A DNA stretch of 64,000 bases from Pandoraea fibrosis (GTDB lineage: Bacteria; Pseudomonadota; Gammaproteobacteria; Burkholderiales; Burkholderiaceae). This document shows, piece by piece, positions 1-8,464 of the stretch (its first letter is position 1; every line of letters begins with the position of its first letter). The position numbers were made by a program, and so were the translations under genes. Under the pieces are notes generated by a model. It was not told the origin of the DNA and made no database searches. It saw nothing but the letters and a program-made list of their open reading frames with translations. The stretch spans positions 3,348,001 to 3,412,000 of the forward strand of contig NZ_CP047385.1 in the NCBI RefSeq assembly GCF_000807775.2. Direction: 5' to 3'.

Positions 1-1151
1 CGACAGGTGGCGTTGTCCATCTGCCGCGCGTGCGCCTGCCCGACGACACGTCCAAGATAGCGGGCCACCTCGGCGGCGTCGTCGCGGGTGAGCGTCTCGA
101 TGTCGAGCTTCAGATCCTGCGGAAGGAGTTCACGGATCACGATCGAGCGGTCCATGAAGCGCGCTGCCCGCATCCGCTCGCCCAGCGACGGCGAGAGATG
201 GCGGGCACCTTTGACCACACGCTCGGCGTTGTCGCGCGGCATGCGCACCCCCGAGTAGCGCGGTGCAGCGGCTTTCACACCTTCTTTCAGATCCATCAGA
301 CACAGATCGTCGCCTTGTACCACGCCGCCGTCTACGTCGAGCAGCACGGCGTAACGCAGACGCCCCAGAGAACTGCATCCTTTGACCCAGTAAGCGGCGT
401 CGAGCACCTCGACATGCCCGTCACTCGGGCGTCCGCGCAGCGATGTCGCGAGGCTGGCGATGGCGTCGACCTGAAACAGCGCATCGATGTCCTGTTGCTC
501 CGCCTTGCTGAGCGGCCAGAAGCGGCGGCCCAGCGGAATCTTCGGACGAATGTCCTCAATACGCTCCAGCGCGAGATGCTTCCACGAGCGCTTGACCGCG
601 CGCCGCATGATGAGATCGACGATGGCAGGCCGCGTGTCGTCTTCCTTATCGGTCTTCCCGGTCTTCGCTTTGCCGATGCGCTTGCCCGATTTGGATTTGC
701 GTGGTGCGTCGCCGTTTGCAGCGTCTTCGTCGCGCTCGAACGCCGAGGCATAGCCATGCGTGAGCGCTTCGAGCATCTGAATGATGGTCAGGCCAGACAG
801 CGCTGAGCCGCGCGCGGCGCTGGCCAGCGAGAGCGCCAGTCGGATCAGGTCGTGGACGGGATTGCCGATGACGGTCTGATCGAGATCCCGGATCAGCACA
901 TCGACGCGGCCATGCGCATCGGCCAGCGGGCCGAGATTGCCGGTATGGCAGTCGCCGCAGATCCAGATGGCCGGTCCTTGCGGCAGATTGACATCGGCCT
1001 CGTCGAGCCATTCGTAAAAACGGGCCGTGCTGCCTCGCACATAGGCGTGAGGCGAGCGCGCCATCTTGCGCTCGCGCTCACGGGTGAGTCGTTCCCACCG
1101 GACCTCGGGTGTGGCCCATCGTGTCTTCTTGCTGCGCTTGCCGTTCGCCAT
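1..1151 (-). CDS. DUF2252 family protein (partial, C-terminus beyond window)
   Basis: An open frame runs without a stop from the ATG at 1151 to the left edge of the window, so about 383 residues are visible and the C-terminus is missing. The N-terminus is basic (MANGKRSKKTRW). Near residues 63-75 there is the phosphotransferase-like signature CGDCHTGNLGP, followed by IRDLDQTVIGNPVHDLIRL, the pair of motifs typical of DUF2252, a family with a kinase-like (aminoglycoside phosphotransferase-like) fold. A Lys-rich linker (KSKSGKRIGKAKTGKTDK) lies near residue 150. The biochemical role of the family is not established, and I infer only a possible phosphotransferase. No clear operon partner is visible, because the next gene (LysR) is 217 bases away on the same strand. 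Confidence 0.85.
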   Translation of the reverse strand, partial: MANGKRSKKTRWATPEVRWERLTRERERKMARSPHAYVRGSTARFYEWLDEADVNLPQGPAIWICGDCHTGNLGPLADAHGRVDVLIRDLDQTVIGNPVHDLIRLALSLASAARGSALSGLTIIQMLEALTHGYASAFERDEDAANGDAPRKSKSGKRIGKAKTGKTDKEDDTRPAIVDLIMRRAVKRSWKHLALERIEDIRPKIPLGRRFWPLSKAEQQDIDALFQVDAIASLATSLRGRPSDGHVEVLDAAYWVKGCSSLGRLRYAVLLDVDGGVVQGDDLCLMDLKEGVKAAAPRYSGVRMPRDNAERVVKGARHLSPSLGERMRAARFMDRSIVIRELLPQDLKLDIETLTRDDAAEVARYLGRVVGQAHARQMDNATC

Positions 1152-1368
1152 TCGACGCTCCCTGAGTGCACACCGCCCGGCCGTCTGTGCTGCCGGGGCG
1201 ATGTCGTGCCCCCAGTGTCGGTGAAATGTCCGCCAAGTGGCAAGCCGCGAGCGTGCGTCGACCTCGGCGAGGGGGGCGTGTCGCGCCCCTGGGCACCCTC
1301 GAATGTCATCCGGGTAATGCTCAGGCACAACGCCCCGCGTCATGCCCGAGTCATGCCCGAGTGATGCG

Positions 1369-2277
1369 TTAGCCGGCCGAAGCACACACGTCGACAATCT
1401 GCTCGCGCAGCCAACGATGCGCCGGGTCGACGTCACGCCGTGCGTGCCATATGGCCTGAAAGGGGAACGGCGGGATCGGGAAGGGAGCGGCGAAGCGGCG
1501 CAACTGGCGGTCGTGACGCAACGGTGCCACCGAGCGCTCGGCCACCGTGAGCACAAGGTCGGTGCCGGCGATCAATTCGGGGGCGATGCTCCAGTGCGGC
1601 AACGTCACGGCAACGCGTCGCGCGTGTCCTAGTCCCGCAAGCGCCTGATCGATTTCGTTGTCCGGCCCCGGGCGCATTGCCACGAGCACATGCGGCCGTG
1701 CGAGCCATGCCGCCAGTGACAGACCGCCGCGCGTGGGCAATGTCGCACGGTCGGCCACACAGACGAACGATTCGTTGAACAGCGTCTGCGTCTGTAGTTC
1801 GCCGGGCAAATCATGGAACACCCCCAACGCCAGATCGATTTCGCCATCAAGCAATTGAGTGAGCATCGCCTCGCGACTAGCTTGCGACGAAGCCAGGTCC
1901 ACGCCCGGCGCTCGCTCACGCAGACGCCGGGTCAGCGCAGGCAATGCCACGCGCGCGCCATAGTCGGACAACGCCACGCGAAACGTGCGTCGTGCTCTGC
2001 GCGCGTCGAACGCCGGGGCGTGCAATAGCCCCTGCAACTGATCCAACGCGTCTTCGAGCGGCCGTCGAAGTTCGATGGCCCGCGCCGTCAACGTCAGTCC
2101 GCCATCTCGCCGCACCAGCAGCGGATCGTCGAAGATTCCCCGCAATTGCGCCAATGCGTGACTCACGGCCGGTTGGCTGCGATGCAACCGCAACGCCGCG
2201 CGCGATACGTGACGCTCGGCGAGTAACGCGTGCAGCGTGAGCAGCAGATTCAGGTCGATCCGACGAAGATCATCCAT
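1369..2277 (-). CDS. LysR-family transcriptional regulator
   Basis: A 302-residue protein of normal LysR length. Residues 1-65 form the winged helix-turn-helix (MDDLRRIDLNLLLTLHALLA, then SRAALRLHRSQPAVSHALAQL). The rest is the periplasmic-binding-protein-like effector domain with the usual FRVALSDYG and LALGVFHDLPG segments. It is transcribed divergently from the small EamA/DMT-type exporter gene at 2372, with about 94 bases between them, the standard arrangement in which a LysR protein controls its neighbour and itself. An AT-rich inverted repeat (2310-2326) lies between the genes. The effector is unknown. Confidence 0.93.
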   Translation of the reverse strand: MDDLRRIDLNLLLTLHALLAERHVSRAALRLHRSQPAVSHALAQLRGIFDDPLLVRRDGGLTLTARAIELRRPLEDALDQLQGLLHAPAFDARRARRTFRVALSDYGARVALPALTRRLRERAPGVDLASSQASREAMLTQLLDGEIDLALGVFHDLPGELQTQTLFNESFVCVADRATLPTRGGLSLAAWLARPHVLVAMRPGPDNEIDQALAGLGHARRVAVTLPHWSIAPELIAGTDLVLTVAERSVAPLRHDRQLRRFAAPFPIPPFPFQAIWHARRDVDPAHRWLREQIVDVCASAG

Positions 2278-2309
2278 TTGGCGAATAGTTTGTGTGAAAA
2301 TTAAGAATT

Positions 2310-2326
2310 TCCATTATTGAAATGGA
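2310..2326. promoter_or_regulatory. candidate LysR operator (TCCATT-N5-AATGGA)
   Basis: A perfect 6-base inverted repeat TCCATT/AATGGA with a 5-base AT-rich spacer. It lies in the divergent intergenic region between the LysR gene and the exporter gene. The general LysR T-N11-A layout fits, but the assignment is an inference from position and symmetry. Confidence 0.45.
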
Positions 2327-2371
2327 TGATTCAGGCTAATGGCAAGTGATATTTACGTGAGAGGTCACACC

Positions 2372-2902
2372 ATGAATCCTTCCTTTTCCTCCTCGCTTTC
2401 GTCCTCGCTTTCCGCCACCGCGTTGCTGCCGCTTGCCATCGCCATGCTCGCCGGCGCGGTCGTACCGTTTCAGGCAGGTAGCAATGCGGCACTGGGGCGC
2501 GCACTGGGTCATCCGCTTTGGGCAACGGTGGCGTCGCTACTGGTCAGTCTCATTGTGGTGCTGCCGGTATTGCTTGCCATGCGGGCCGGCGCCCCGGATA
2601 TCGGTGCGGCCATCCGTGGGCCTTGGTGGCAGTGGATCGGCGGTATCGCGGGCGTTGCCTATATCACGGCGGCGCTGATATTGACGCCGCGTCTGGGCGC
2701 CGCAAATTTCATTGTGTGCGTGGTGGCAGGGCAAGTCGTGGCCTCGCTCGTCATCGACCACTTCGGACTGATGGGCCTGGCAGCCAGGCCAGCCAATCTG
2801 GCGCGCGTGGCAGGTGTGGCGCTCATCGTGGCGGGCATGCTCGTGGTGCAGTGGGGGACACGCGCCGCACCGGCAAGTGCGACGGCCGCTGTCGGGTCCT
2901 GA
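2372..2902 (+). CDS. DMT-superfamily (DUF606/YdcZ-type) inner-membrane transporter
   Basis: A 176-residue, very hydrophobic protein starting at the ATG at 2372, which has GAGAGG eight bases upstream. An upstream in-frame ATG at 2339 lacks a ribosome site. It has a Ser-rich N-terminus followed by about five membrane segments (LLPLAIAMLAGAVVPFQAG, VASLLVSLIVVLPVLLAM, WIGGIAGVAYITAALIL, FIVCVVAGQVVASLVI, VAGVALIVAGMLVVQWG). The motif P-x-Q-x-G-x-N near residue 30 and the length (half of a 10-TM transporter) match DUF606/YdcZ proteins, a small branch of the drug/metabolite transporter superfamily. The substrate cannot be read from the sequence. It is divergent from, and probably controlled by, the LysR gene at 1369-2277. 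Confidence 0.85.
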   Translation: MNPSFSSSLSSSLSATALLPLAIAMLAGAVVPFQAGSNAALGRALGHPLWATVASLLVSLIVVLPVLLAMRAGAPDIGAAIRGPWWQWIGGIAGVAYITAALILTPRLGAANFIVCVVAGQVVASLVIDHFGLMGLAARPANLARVAGVALIVAGMLVVQWGTRAAPASATAAVGS

Positions 2903-3138
2903 GCGCCTGGATGGCTCTGATATACGAGATTTGCGTTGTTTTGGTGCCATTGTCCATCCGTGGACAGCCTTGCTGCGTGGGTGTTTGCGGGCGGTTTGAC
3001 GATTTCGTCGTCCGCACGCTCAAGTTTCGTCAAAAGGGCTCGTTAAGTCTCGTCAGGGGTACCGAGAGAGACAGTGGCCTGTTGCGCGTGCCGGCAGTGG
3101 GCTGAAATTACGATCCGCAGGACGAACCGCGCAAGGCA

Positions 3139-4806
3139 ATGTTCAACAATCTGAGTATCAGCAAACGGCTCGCAGCCGCTTTTTCCATCAATGTCGTCAT
3201 GTTGTTGGTGGTGGCTGTGGTGGCGGTGACGAAAATGGCGACGATGGACACGAATACCCAGCTCATCGTGTCCGACCTCAACAACAAGATTCTGGAGTTT
3301 CACGGGCTGAAGGATCGGGCGGCGAACATCGCCGTGGTGCTGCGCGATATCGTGATGTCGGAAGATGCATCGCAGCTCGACGCGCGTCTGGCCAGAATCG
3401 ACGAACTGAACGCCGCCAACCGCAAGAGCATTGCGGGCATGGCGACGATCTTTTACACGGAGAAGGGCAAGGCGTTGTACCGCACGCTGACAGAAGCCAG
3501 CGCCGAATACGCGAAGCAGCTCGATGCCATCAAGGGGCTGGTGCGCAGCGGCAATTACGCGCAGGCCAAGACCGAACTGCTGGGGCCGGTGCAGAAGGCA
3601 CAGTTGGCATTCTTCTCGCCGCTCGACGATCTCATGGGCGTGGGCAAGGCCGTCAGCGCCAAGGAAGCCGCCGATGCGAATGCCGCCTACGCGTCGGCGC
3701 GCCTGTGGTTGCTGATTGCGCTGCTGGCGTCCGTCGGGATCTCTGTGGTGTCGGGGGTGGCGATTGTCCGGTCGGTCACGCGTCCGGTGCGCGCTGCGGC
3801 GCAAGGAGCCGCGGCGCTCGCGAGCGGCGATCTGACGCATCGGGTGAAGGCGACGCAGTCCGACGAGATCGGGCAGATGGCCAACGCGCTCGACACGGCG
3901 GTCGAACAATTGGCGCATCTGGTGCGCAATATTCAGGGCGCGTCGGGGGCGATCGACAATGCCGCGCGGGAGATTGCGCAGGGCAACACCGATTTGTCGC
4001 AGCGTACCGAGGAGCAGGCGGCGTCGCTGGAGGAGACGGCGGCGTCGATGGAAGAGCTGACGTCGACCGTGCGTCAGAACGTCGAACATGCGATGCAGGC
4101 GCGCCGTCTGTCGCAAGACGCGTCGGGCGCCGCCGATGCCGGTTCGCAGAGCGTGCGTGCCGTCGTCGAGACGATGCAGGCGATGGCCAGCGCCTCGGCG
4201 CGCATGAGCGACATGATCAAGGCCATCGAAGGGATTGCGTTCCAGACCAATATTCTGGCGCTCAATGCGGCGGTGGAAGCGGCGCGCGCAGGTGAGCAAG
4301 GGCGAGGCTTCGCGGTGGTCGCCGGTGAAGTGCGCACGCTTGCACAGCGTTCGGCCGGCACCGCCAAGGACATTCGAGAACTGATTGCGGCATCCATCCA
4401 GCAGGTCGAGGACGGCACGTCGCGTGTCGAAGTGGCCGGCCGCACGATGGATCAGATCGTGGTGTCGGTGCGGCGCGTGAACGAACTGATCGCCGAGATT
4501 GCCGCCGCGAGCGAAGAACAGGCACGGGGTATCGAGCAGGTGAACCAGGCGGTTACGCAGATGGATCAGGTTACGCAGCAGAACGCCGCCCTGGTGGAAG
4601 AGGCGGCGGCTGCGGCCGAACATATGCGTCAGCAGGCCGCCGATCTGGTCGGCGAAACCGCGAAGTTCCGGGTGGACGGCGGCGACAGTCTTTCGCTCGA
4701 TGCGCCCCGATATGCGCCGACGCTGACGGCGTTGGCCGGTACATCCCGGCAGGCCGGCCTTGAACCGACGGCGCAGCGCAGGGGACAACAGCGCGCAGCC
4801 GCCTGA
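3139..4806 (+). CDS. methyl-accepting chemotaxis protein
   Basis: A 555-residue transmembrane chemoreceptor. The first membrane segment lies around residues 12-32 (AFSINVVMLLVVAVVAVTK). A four-helix-bundle ligand domain of about 155 residues follows, then a second membrane segment near 190-213 (LWLLIALLASVGISVVSGVAIV) and a HAMP domain. The cytoplasmic coiled coil has the conserved signalling tip at about residues 361-400 (IEGIAFQTNILALNAAVEAA, then RAGEQGRGFAVVA). The tip signals to CheA/CheW. The C-terminus ends in an Arg/Ala-rich tail without an obvious CheR-tethering pentapeptide. It stands alone, with no chemotaxis operon nearby, so it probably feeds a chemosensory array encoded elsewhere. 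The ligand is unknown. Confidence 0.95.
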   Translation: MFNNLSISKRLAAAFSINVVMLLVVAVVAVTKMATMDTNTQLIVSDLNNKILEFHGLKDRAANIAVVLRDIVMSEDASQLDARLARIDELNAANRKSIAGMATIFYTEKGKALYRTLTEASAEYAKQLDAIKGLVRSGNYAQAKTELLGPVQKAQLAFFSPLDDLMGVGKAVSAKEAADANAAYASARLWLLIALLASVGISVVSGVAIVRSVTRPVRAAAQGAAALASGDLTHRVKATQSDEIGQMANALDTAVEQLAHLVRNIQGASGAIDNAAREIAQGNTDLSQRTEEQAASLEETAASMEELTSTVRQNVEHAMQARRLSQDASGAADAGSQSVRAVVETMQAMASASARMSDMIKAIEGIAFQTNILALNAAVEAARAGEQGRGFAVVAGEVRTLAQRSAGTAKDIRELIAASIQQVEDGTSRVEVAGRTMDQIVVSVRRVNELIAEIAAASEEQARGIEQVNQAVTQMDQVTQQNAALVEEAAAAAEHMRQQAADLVGETAKFRVDGGDSLSLDAPRYAPTLTALAGTSRQAGLEPTAQRRGQQRAAA

Positions 4807-4822
4807 CGCCATAGCGTCAGGC
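4801..4822 (+). terminator. hairpin at end of chemoreceptor gene
   Basis: GCCTGACGC and GCGTCAGGC form a perfect 9-bp stem with a CATA loop; the stop codon of the chemoreceptor gene is inside the stem. No T-tract follows, so this is a weak or Rho-assisted terminator candidate, or an mRNA 3' stabiliser. Confidence 0.4.
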
Positions 4823-4855
4823 GCGCTCGCGCAGCACATCACCCCCCGTCGGACA

Positions 4856-5845
4856 TCAGGCCGCGGTGGCCGCCCTGGTGCCGAATTCGGCGTCGATGGC
4901 GGCGACCGCCTCCACCAACTGTTGCGCCAGCGTTGGCGATGCGCTCGTCATCGGTGCCCGCAACACGTCCATCAACAGCCCTTCGCGCGCGAGCCACGCC
5001 TTGACCGGGCCGGGATTCGCCTCCGCGAACAGCAGCTTCACGACCGGCATCAGCGCGTGGAACAGCGAGCGGGCCACGTCAAGCTGCTGCGCTTGGACTG
5101 CGCGATACAACGCTGCGAAGTGCGCCGGCCGGCAATGCGATGAGGCGATGATCGCGCCGTGACCGCCCATCGTCAGCGTGGACAGCAACTGATGATCCTC
5201 GCCCGCGAGAACGGACAAGCGGCCGTCGGCGATGAGCGCCTGTGTTGTGTGGGCGTTGCCGCCACAATCCTTGATCGCGCGAATGTTGCCGTGACCCGCG
5301 AGCGCGAGCAATGTCTCGAGCGTGAGCGTCGCGCCGGTGCGATAGGGAATGTCGTACAGCACGAGCGGTGCGCGCGAGTGGTCCGCCAGCGTCTGAAACC
5401 AGTCGACAAGCCCTGCCTGCGACGGTCGTATGTAATACGGCGCGGGGGTCAGCACGCCTGCCAACGGGAGCGTGTTGAAGGCGTCCAGGCGAGCGAGTGT
5501 GTGGCCCAGATGGTTGCCCGCTAGCCCGGCAATGACCGGCAAATCGCAGGCCTCTGCCAGCACGGTGTCGAACACGGCAAGCTGCTCGGCGTCGTCGAGG
5601 GCCGCCGCTTCGCCCGTCGTGCCGCAGATCACAAAGCCGGCAATCCCCGAGCGACGGTAATGGGCGACGAGCCGACGTAACGCAGCGTGGTCGACCGGTG
5701 TGTCGCCGCCATGGCGCAAGAATGGCGTAACGAGCGGCAGCCAGATGCCGCGAAAGGCCGGCGTACCGGCGGCGGTGTTCGAGGTGGACGACGCCGATGA
5801 GACCGGCGACGAGGCGTAATGGGTATGACGTTGCGCGACTTGCAT
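4856..5845 (-). CDS. dihydrodipicolinate synthase/N-acetylneuraminate lyase family protein (DapA-like)
   Basis: A 329-residue TIM-barrel lyase of the DapA/NAL superfamily. After a Ser/Thr-rich N-terminal tail of about 30 residues come GIWLPLVTPF, the pyruvate-binding GTTGE motif (GFVICGTTGEAAAL), the Tyr of YDIPYRTG and the Schiff-base Lys of IRAIKDCGGN. The later NPGPVKAWLA segment is characteristic of DapA proper. The ATG at 5845 has AGGGAG nine bases upstream. The reaction is probably condensation of pyruvate with an aldehyde; 4-hydroxy-tetrahydrodipicolinate synthase is the closest-looking activity. The gene stands alone, so it may be an accessory paralogue rather than the lysine-pathway enzyme. 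Confidence 0.88.
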   Translation of the reverse strand: MQVAQRHTHYASSPVSSASSTSNTAAGTPAFRGIWLPLVTPFLRHGGDTPVDHAALRRLVAHYRRSGIAGFVICGTTGEAAALDDAEQLAVFDTVLAEACDLPVIAGLAGNHLGHTLARLDAFNTLPLAGVLTPAPYYIRPSQAGLVDWFQTLADHSRAPLVLYDIPYRTGATLTLETLLALAGHGNIRAIKDCGGNAHTTQALIADGRLSVLAGEDHQLLSTLTMGGHGAIIASSHCRPAHFAALYRAVQAQQLDVARSLFHALMPVVKLLFAEANPGPVKAWLAREGLLMDVLRAPMTSASPTLAQQLVEAVAAIDAEFGTRAATAA

Positions 5846-6388
5846 GAGTGTCTCCCTGGACCGTACGTAGGCAAGGAACGTGGGGTGACCTGTACGGAAA
5901 CCGAACAGCGGCGCGACGCAATGGGTCAGACGCGTGGGAGAACTTCAGGGCAGGGGCCGGGTGATGCTGGGTGCGCCAGGCGCAGGGCGGGACTGCCGGG
6001 TCCACGTGGCTATTCCGTCGCTCAACTGACGGAACAGCACGCTCCGGTCAGTTGAGCGACTGTTTTTTGCTTTTGACGAACGCACCCCGCTGTCCCATCG
6101 GGACAACGCGCAAACGCGGCGAGAGGTGGATGCTGGAATTCGTCATGCGGCGACTCTATACGCTTTGCGCGGGTGACGTCAAGCGCGTCGACAGTGGGCG
6201 TGGGGAGAGATCGTCGGCGAATATCCCGGGTGCGCGCGAATGCGACATTGAAATTTTGTAGCCGATCGCCGCAAGACATAGGAAGTTTCGATGACATAGC
6301 ACCGAACGGCATCGCAGATCGCGTAGTCGAACGGGCATCATAGGGCCGGGACATTCCAACGACACGACTGCTTTTCCGGGAGGGCAAT
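5846..6388. other. 543-base intergenic region between divergent genes
   Basis: No convincing protein frame. It must hold the promoters of the DapA-like gene (minus) and the DUF4142 gene (plus). A strong rho-independent terminator on the plus strand (6017-6068) sits in the middle with no gene upstream of it on that strand. A loose inverted repeat CCGTAC (5861-5866)/GTACGG (5892-5897) lies in the stretch before it. A small RNA is possible (see findings). Confidence 0.6.
6017..6068 (+). terminator. strong rho-independent terminator with no upstream gene on its strand
   Basis: Perfect 14-bp arms GTCGCTCAACTGAC (6017-6030) and GTCAGTTGAGCGAC (6047-6060). The stem extends by GGA/TCC after one bulged base. 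A T6 run follows at 6063-6068. The T-tract exists only on the plus-strand side, so the orientation is plus. Confidence 0.75.
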
Positions 6389-7021
6389 ATGCAATCACGA
6401 CACATCACCGCGCGCGGCGCATGGCTGGCCGGCGCTGCATTGCTCACGAGCTCTGTCGCCATGGCGCAGGAGTTGCCCAAGGGCGAACCCGCGCAGGGCG
6501 GGGGCACTGAGTTGGGGTCGCCTGTCGCAGGCGAAGACGTAACGCATTCCCCGGCGAAGGTGGTGCGCACGGCGCAGCCGACGGCAGGGCTCGATGCCGA
6601 GTTCGTCGACAACGCGCAAAAGGCGGGCAAGGCGGAAGTGCAGGCGAGTCAGGTGGCGTTGCAGCGTTCAAACAATGCCGCCGTCAAGCGCTTCGCACAG
6701 CAGATGGTGACGGACCACAGCAAGGCCAATGAAGCGCTGCGCCAACTGGCCGCGAAGAAGGGTGTGAGTGTGCCGAATGACCCTGGCGTCAATCCCGACG
6801 TCGAAGCGCTCAAGCGGAAAAAGGGGCGTGAATTCGATGTCGCCTATATCGCGCTTGTCGGACCCGAAGCGCACGAGAAGGCCGTCGCCCTTTTCCAGAC
6901 GGAATCCGAAAAGGGGCAGGACCCGGACTTGCGCGAATTCGCGCGTCAGGCGCTGCCCACGCTACGCCATCATCTGAGCGAGGCGCGCGAAGTGTCCGCC
7001 AAGGTGGAGATGGGGAAATAA
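6389..7021 (+). CDS. secreted DUF4142 (ferritin-like) protein
   Basis: A 210-residue protein with a Sec signal peptide (hydrophobic WLAGAALLTSSVAMAQ, predicted cleavage after AMA near residue 26), so probably periplasmic. A low-complexity linker of about 50 residues precedes the DUF4142 domain (about residues 70-205). The domain has helical motifs FVDNAQKAGKAEVQASQVAL, VKRFAQQMVTDHSKANEALR and FDVAYIALVGPEAHEKAVALFQ. The His and Glu residues in these helices resemble the ferritin-like four-helix arrangement of the family. GGGAGG lies just upstream of the ATG. The function of DUF4142 is not established; stress roles are often suggested. It stands alone. Confidence 0.88.
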   Translation: MQSRHITARGAWLAGAALLTSSVAMAQELPKGEPAQGGGTELGSPVAGEDVTHSPAKVVRTAQPTAGLDAEFVDNAQKAGKAEVQASQVALQRSNNAAVKRFAQQMVTDHSKANEALRQLAAKKGVSVPNDPGVNPDVEALKRKKGREFDVAYIALVGPEAHEKAVALFQTESEKGQDPDLREFARQALPTLRHHLSEAREVSAKVEMGK

Positions 7022-7104
7022 GGACGTATCGCTGGAGCGTCGCCGATGACCCGGAGGGGCGCCGGCGACGGACAATGCACGGCAATTACCGATATCAATC
7101 GGCA

Positions 7105-7578
7105 TCAACCGGCAACCGCACGGTCGAGCGCAGCGATATCGATCTTGTGCATGGTCATCATTGCCTCCATGGCACGGCGCGCCATCGCGACGTCCGGGCT
7201 CGTGACGAGATCCAGCAGTCGCTGCGGCGTGATCTGCCACGAGAACCCCCATTTGTCCTTGCACCAGCCGCACGCCGATTCCGTGCCGCCATTGCCGACG
7301 ATCGCGTTCCAGTAGCGGTCGGTCTCTTCCTGACTGTGCGTGAGCACCATGAAGCTCACCGCTTCGTTCGGCTTGAATTCGGGGCCGCCGTTCAGGCCGA
7401 CGAATCGCTGGCCGAGCACGGTGAATTCCACCGTCAGATCGTCTCCCTGGCCGATGCCGGGAATCGGTGAGGCATGGCCCGCGTCGACATGACTATCAGG
7501 GAACGTTGCGGCATAGAAATTCGCCGCCTCACGAGCCTGTCCCTGATCGAACCACACACATGTCACTAGCTTCGTCAT
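7105..7578 (-). CDS. VOC-superfamily PhnB-like protein (3-demethylubiquinone-9 methyltransferase-like domain)
   Basis: A 157-residue protein beginning MTKLVTCVWFDQGQAREAANFYAATFPDS. This, together with EFTVLGQRFVGLNGGPEFKP and WCKDKWGFSWQITP, is the pattern of the PF06983 (PhnB-like) branch of the vicinal-oxygen-chelate fold. The name containing 'methyltransferase' is historical; no SAM-binding motif is present. Proteins of this family bind small ligands or metals and their roles are mostly unknown. A single cytosolic domain fills the protein. It is monocistronic and convergent with the DUF4142 gene. Confidence 0.88.
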   Translation of the reverse strand: MTKLVTCVWFDQGQAREAANFYAATFPDSHVDAGHASPIPGIGQGDDLTVEFTVLGQRFVGLNGGPEFKPNEAVSFMVLTHSQEETDRYWNAIVGNGGTESACGWCKDKWGFSWQITPQRLLDLVTSPDVAMARRAMEAMMTMHKIDIAALDRAVAG

Positions 7579-8103
7579 TGCAGTCTCCTGTCGTCTCCGC
7601 TGTCGTGAGCGGTCATCACGCCTTCCATGCTAGTCGACATCTGCCCGAGAAGGTAGGTCTCCATGTCGTCGAAACGAAAACCGACATCGACCGCGAATTG
7701 TTTTCCGGAATGTCGGGGGCTGGCTTTGAATCGCGGTTTCGCGAACGACGCCGCTCAAGCGCGAACATTATTAATAAGTCGTTGGATATGTGTCCGAACG
7801 GATTTTTATCGTTGGCGGAAATTCATTGCGCGACGACTCTATATCAACGCAATTCGAAGGTAAGAATTTTTTAATTCGTCATCCAATGTATTTTTCAAAG
7901 AATTGTTACGAATAAATCGCGCTGCATCAGTCCTTGCCGACCGTCGTCCGTCGACAAAACGCCCCGTGGTAAGGCCGCCACGGGGAGGATTACGGTGGTT
8001 GCCAATTTGAATTTGCCAAGTGACAATCAGCTTCACCACCCGGCAGCACAAAAAATAACGGAAAAGTCCGGGAAGGGGCGAAACGGATAAGAACGGGGAT
8101 AAG
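7579..8103. other. 525-base, relatively AT-rich intergenic region
   Basis: No convincing gene. Base composition drops clearly between about 7740 and 8040 compared with the flanking genes. It contains the minus-strand terminator-like hairpin at 7956-7985 and several short A/T runs. It must carry the promoter of the PhnB-like gene (minus) and perhaps of the small frame at 8104 (plus). Confidence 0.5.
7956..7985 (-). terminator. hairpin plus T4, minus-strand orientation
   Basis: CCCCGTGG (7962-7969) pairs perfectly with CCACGGGG (7978-7985). Read on the minus strand, the stem is followed by CGTTTTG. No minus-strand gene that I trust ends here, so it is either a chance hairpin or the end of an unannotated antisense or small transcript from about 8000-8400. 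Confidence 0.35.
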
Positions 8104-8352
8104 ATGGCCGCCAAATTGGTGAAGTATTCGCGCGACGGGGTGATTTATTACGAAATTCGAGGCGCTTTGCCGGACGGTACGAGATATGTGGAGCGGGTGG
8201 GATTTAGCGAACGAGAGTTGGAATTCCGGCATCTCGTAGCGGGCAGAATCAGGCTGCTGCGTACCGAGTACGCGGCGGCGTGCCGGAAATGCCGGTCCGA
8301 ATGTGTGACGGATGTCGCCACGCCGGGCTGGGTGAAACAACTGATCTTTTGA
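8104..8352 (+). CDS. small hypothetical protein
   Basis: An 82-residue frame starting MAAKLVKYSRDGVIYYEIRG, with alternating hydrophobic and charged residues that look like beta strands. A Cys cluster near residues 60-65 (CRKCRSEC) could bind a metal. GGGGAT lies six bases upstream of the ATG. I do not recognise the family. The opposite strand also has an open frame here, but it looks less like protein. The coding assignment is uncertain. The cyclase gene starts 112 bases downstream on the same strand. Confidence 0.45.
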   Translation: MAAKLVKYSRDGVIYYEIRGALPDGTRYVERVGFSERELEFRHLVAGRIRLLRTEYAAACRKCRSECVTDVATPGWVKQLIF

Positions 8353-8464
8353 GTCGCGCGCCGCAGAGCAGGCAATGGCCAGTGTTGTGTTGTCACGGTG
8401 ATGAAATATTCACATGTTGAGATTGTCATATGCAGGTCCGACGCTTTGTGTCCGTTCGAAATAA

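Noticed and set aside
1339..1363. Short direct repeat TCATGCCCGAG (two copies) near the LysR stop
   Set aside because: Only two adjacent copies of an 11-base unit are seen, with no array, so no CRISPR or satellite is supported.
3043..4842. A 599-residue minus-strand open frame opposite the chemoreceptor gene
   Set aside because: The plus strand encodes a complete chemoreceptor with HAMP and signalling tip. The antisense product is compositionally biased and has no ribosome site.
7467..7874. A 135-residue plus-strand frame crossing the PhnB-like start region
   Set aside because: It starts inside the PhnB-like gene on the other strand, has no ribosome site and runs into the AT-rich pocket. 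No domain is recognisable.
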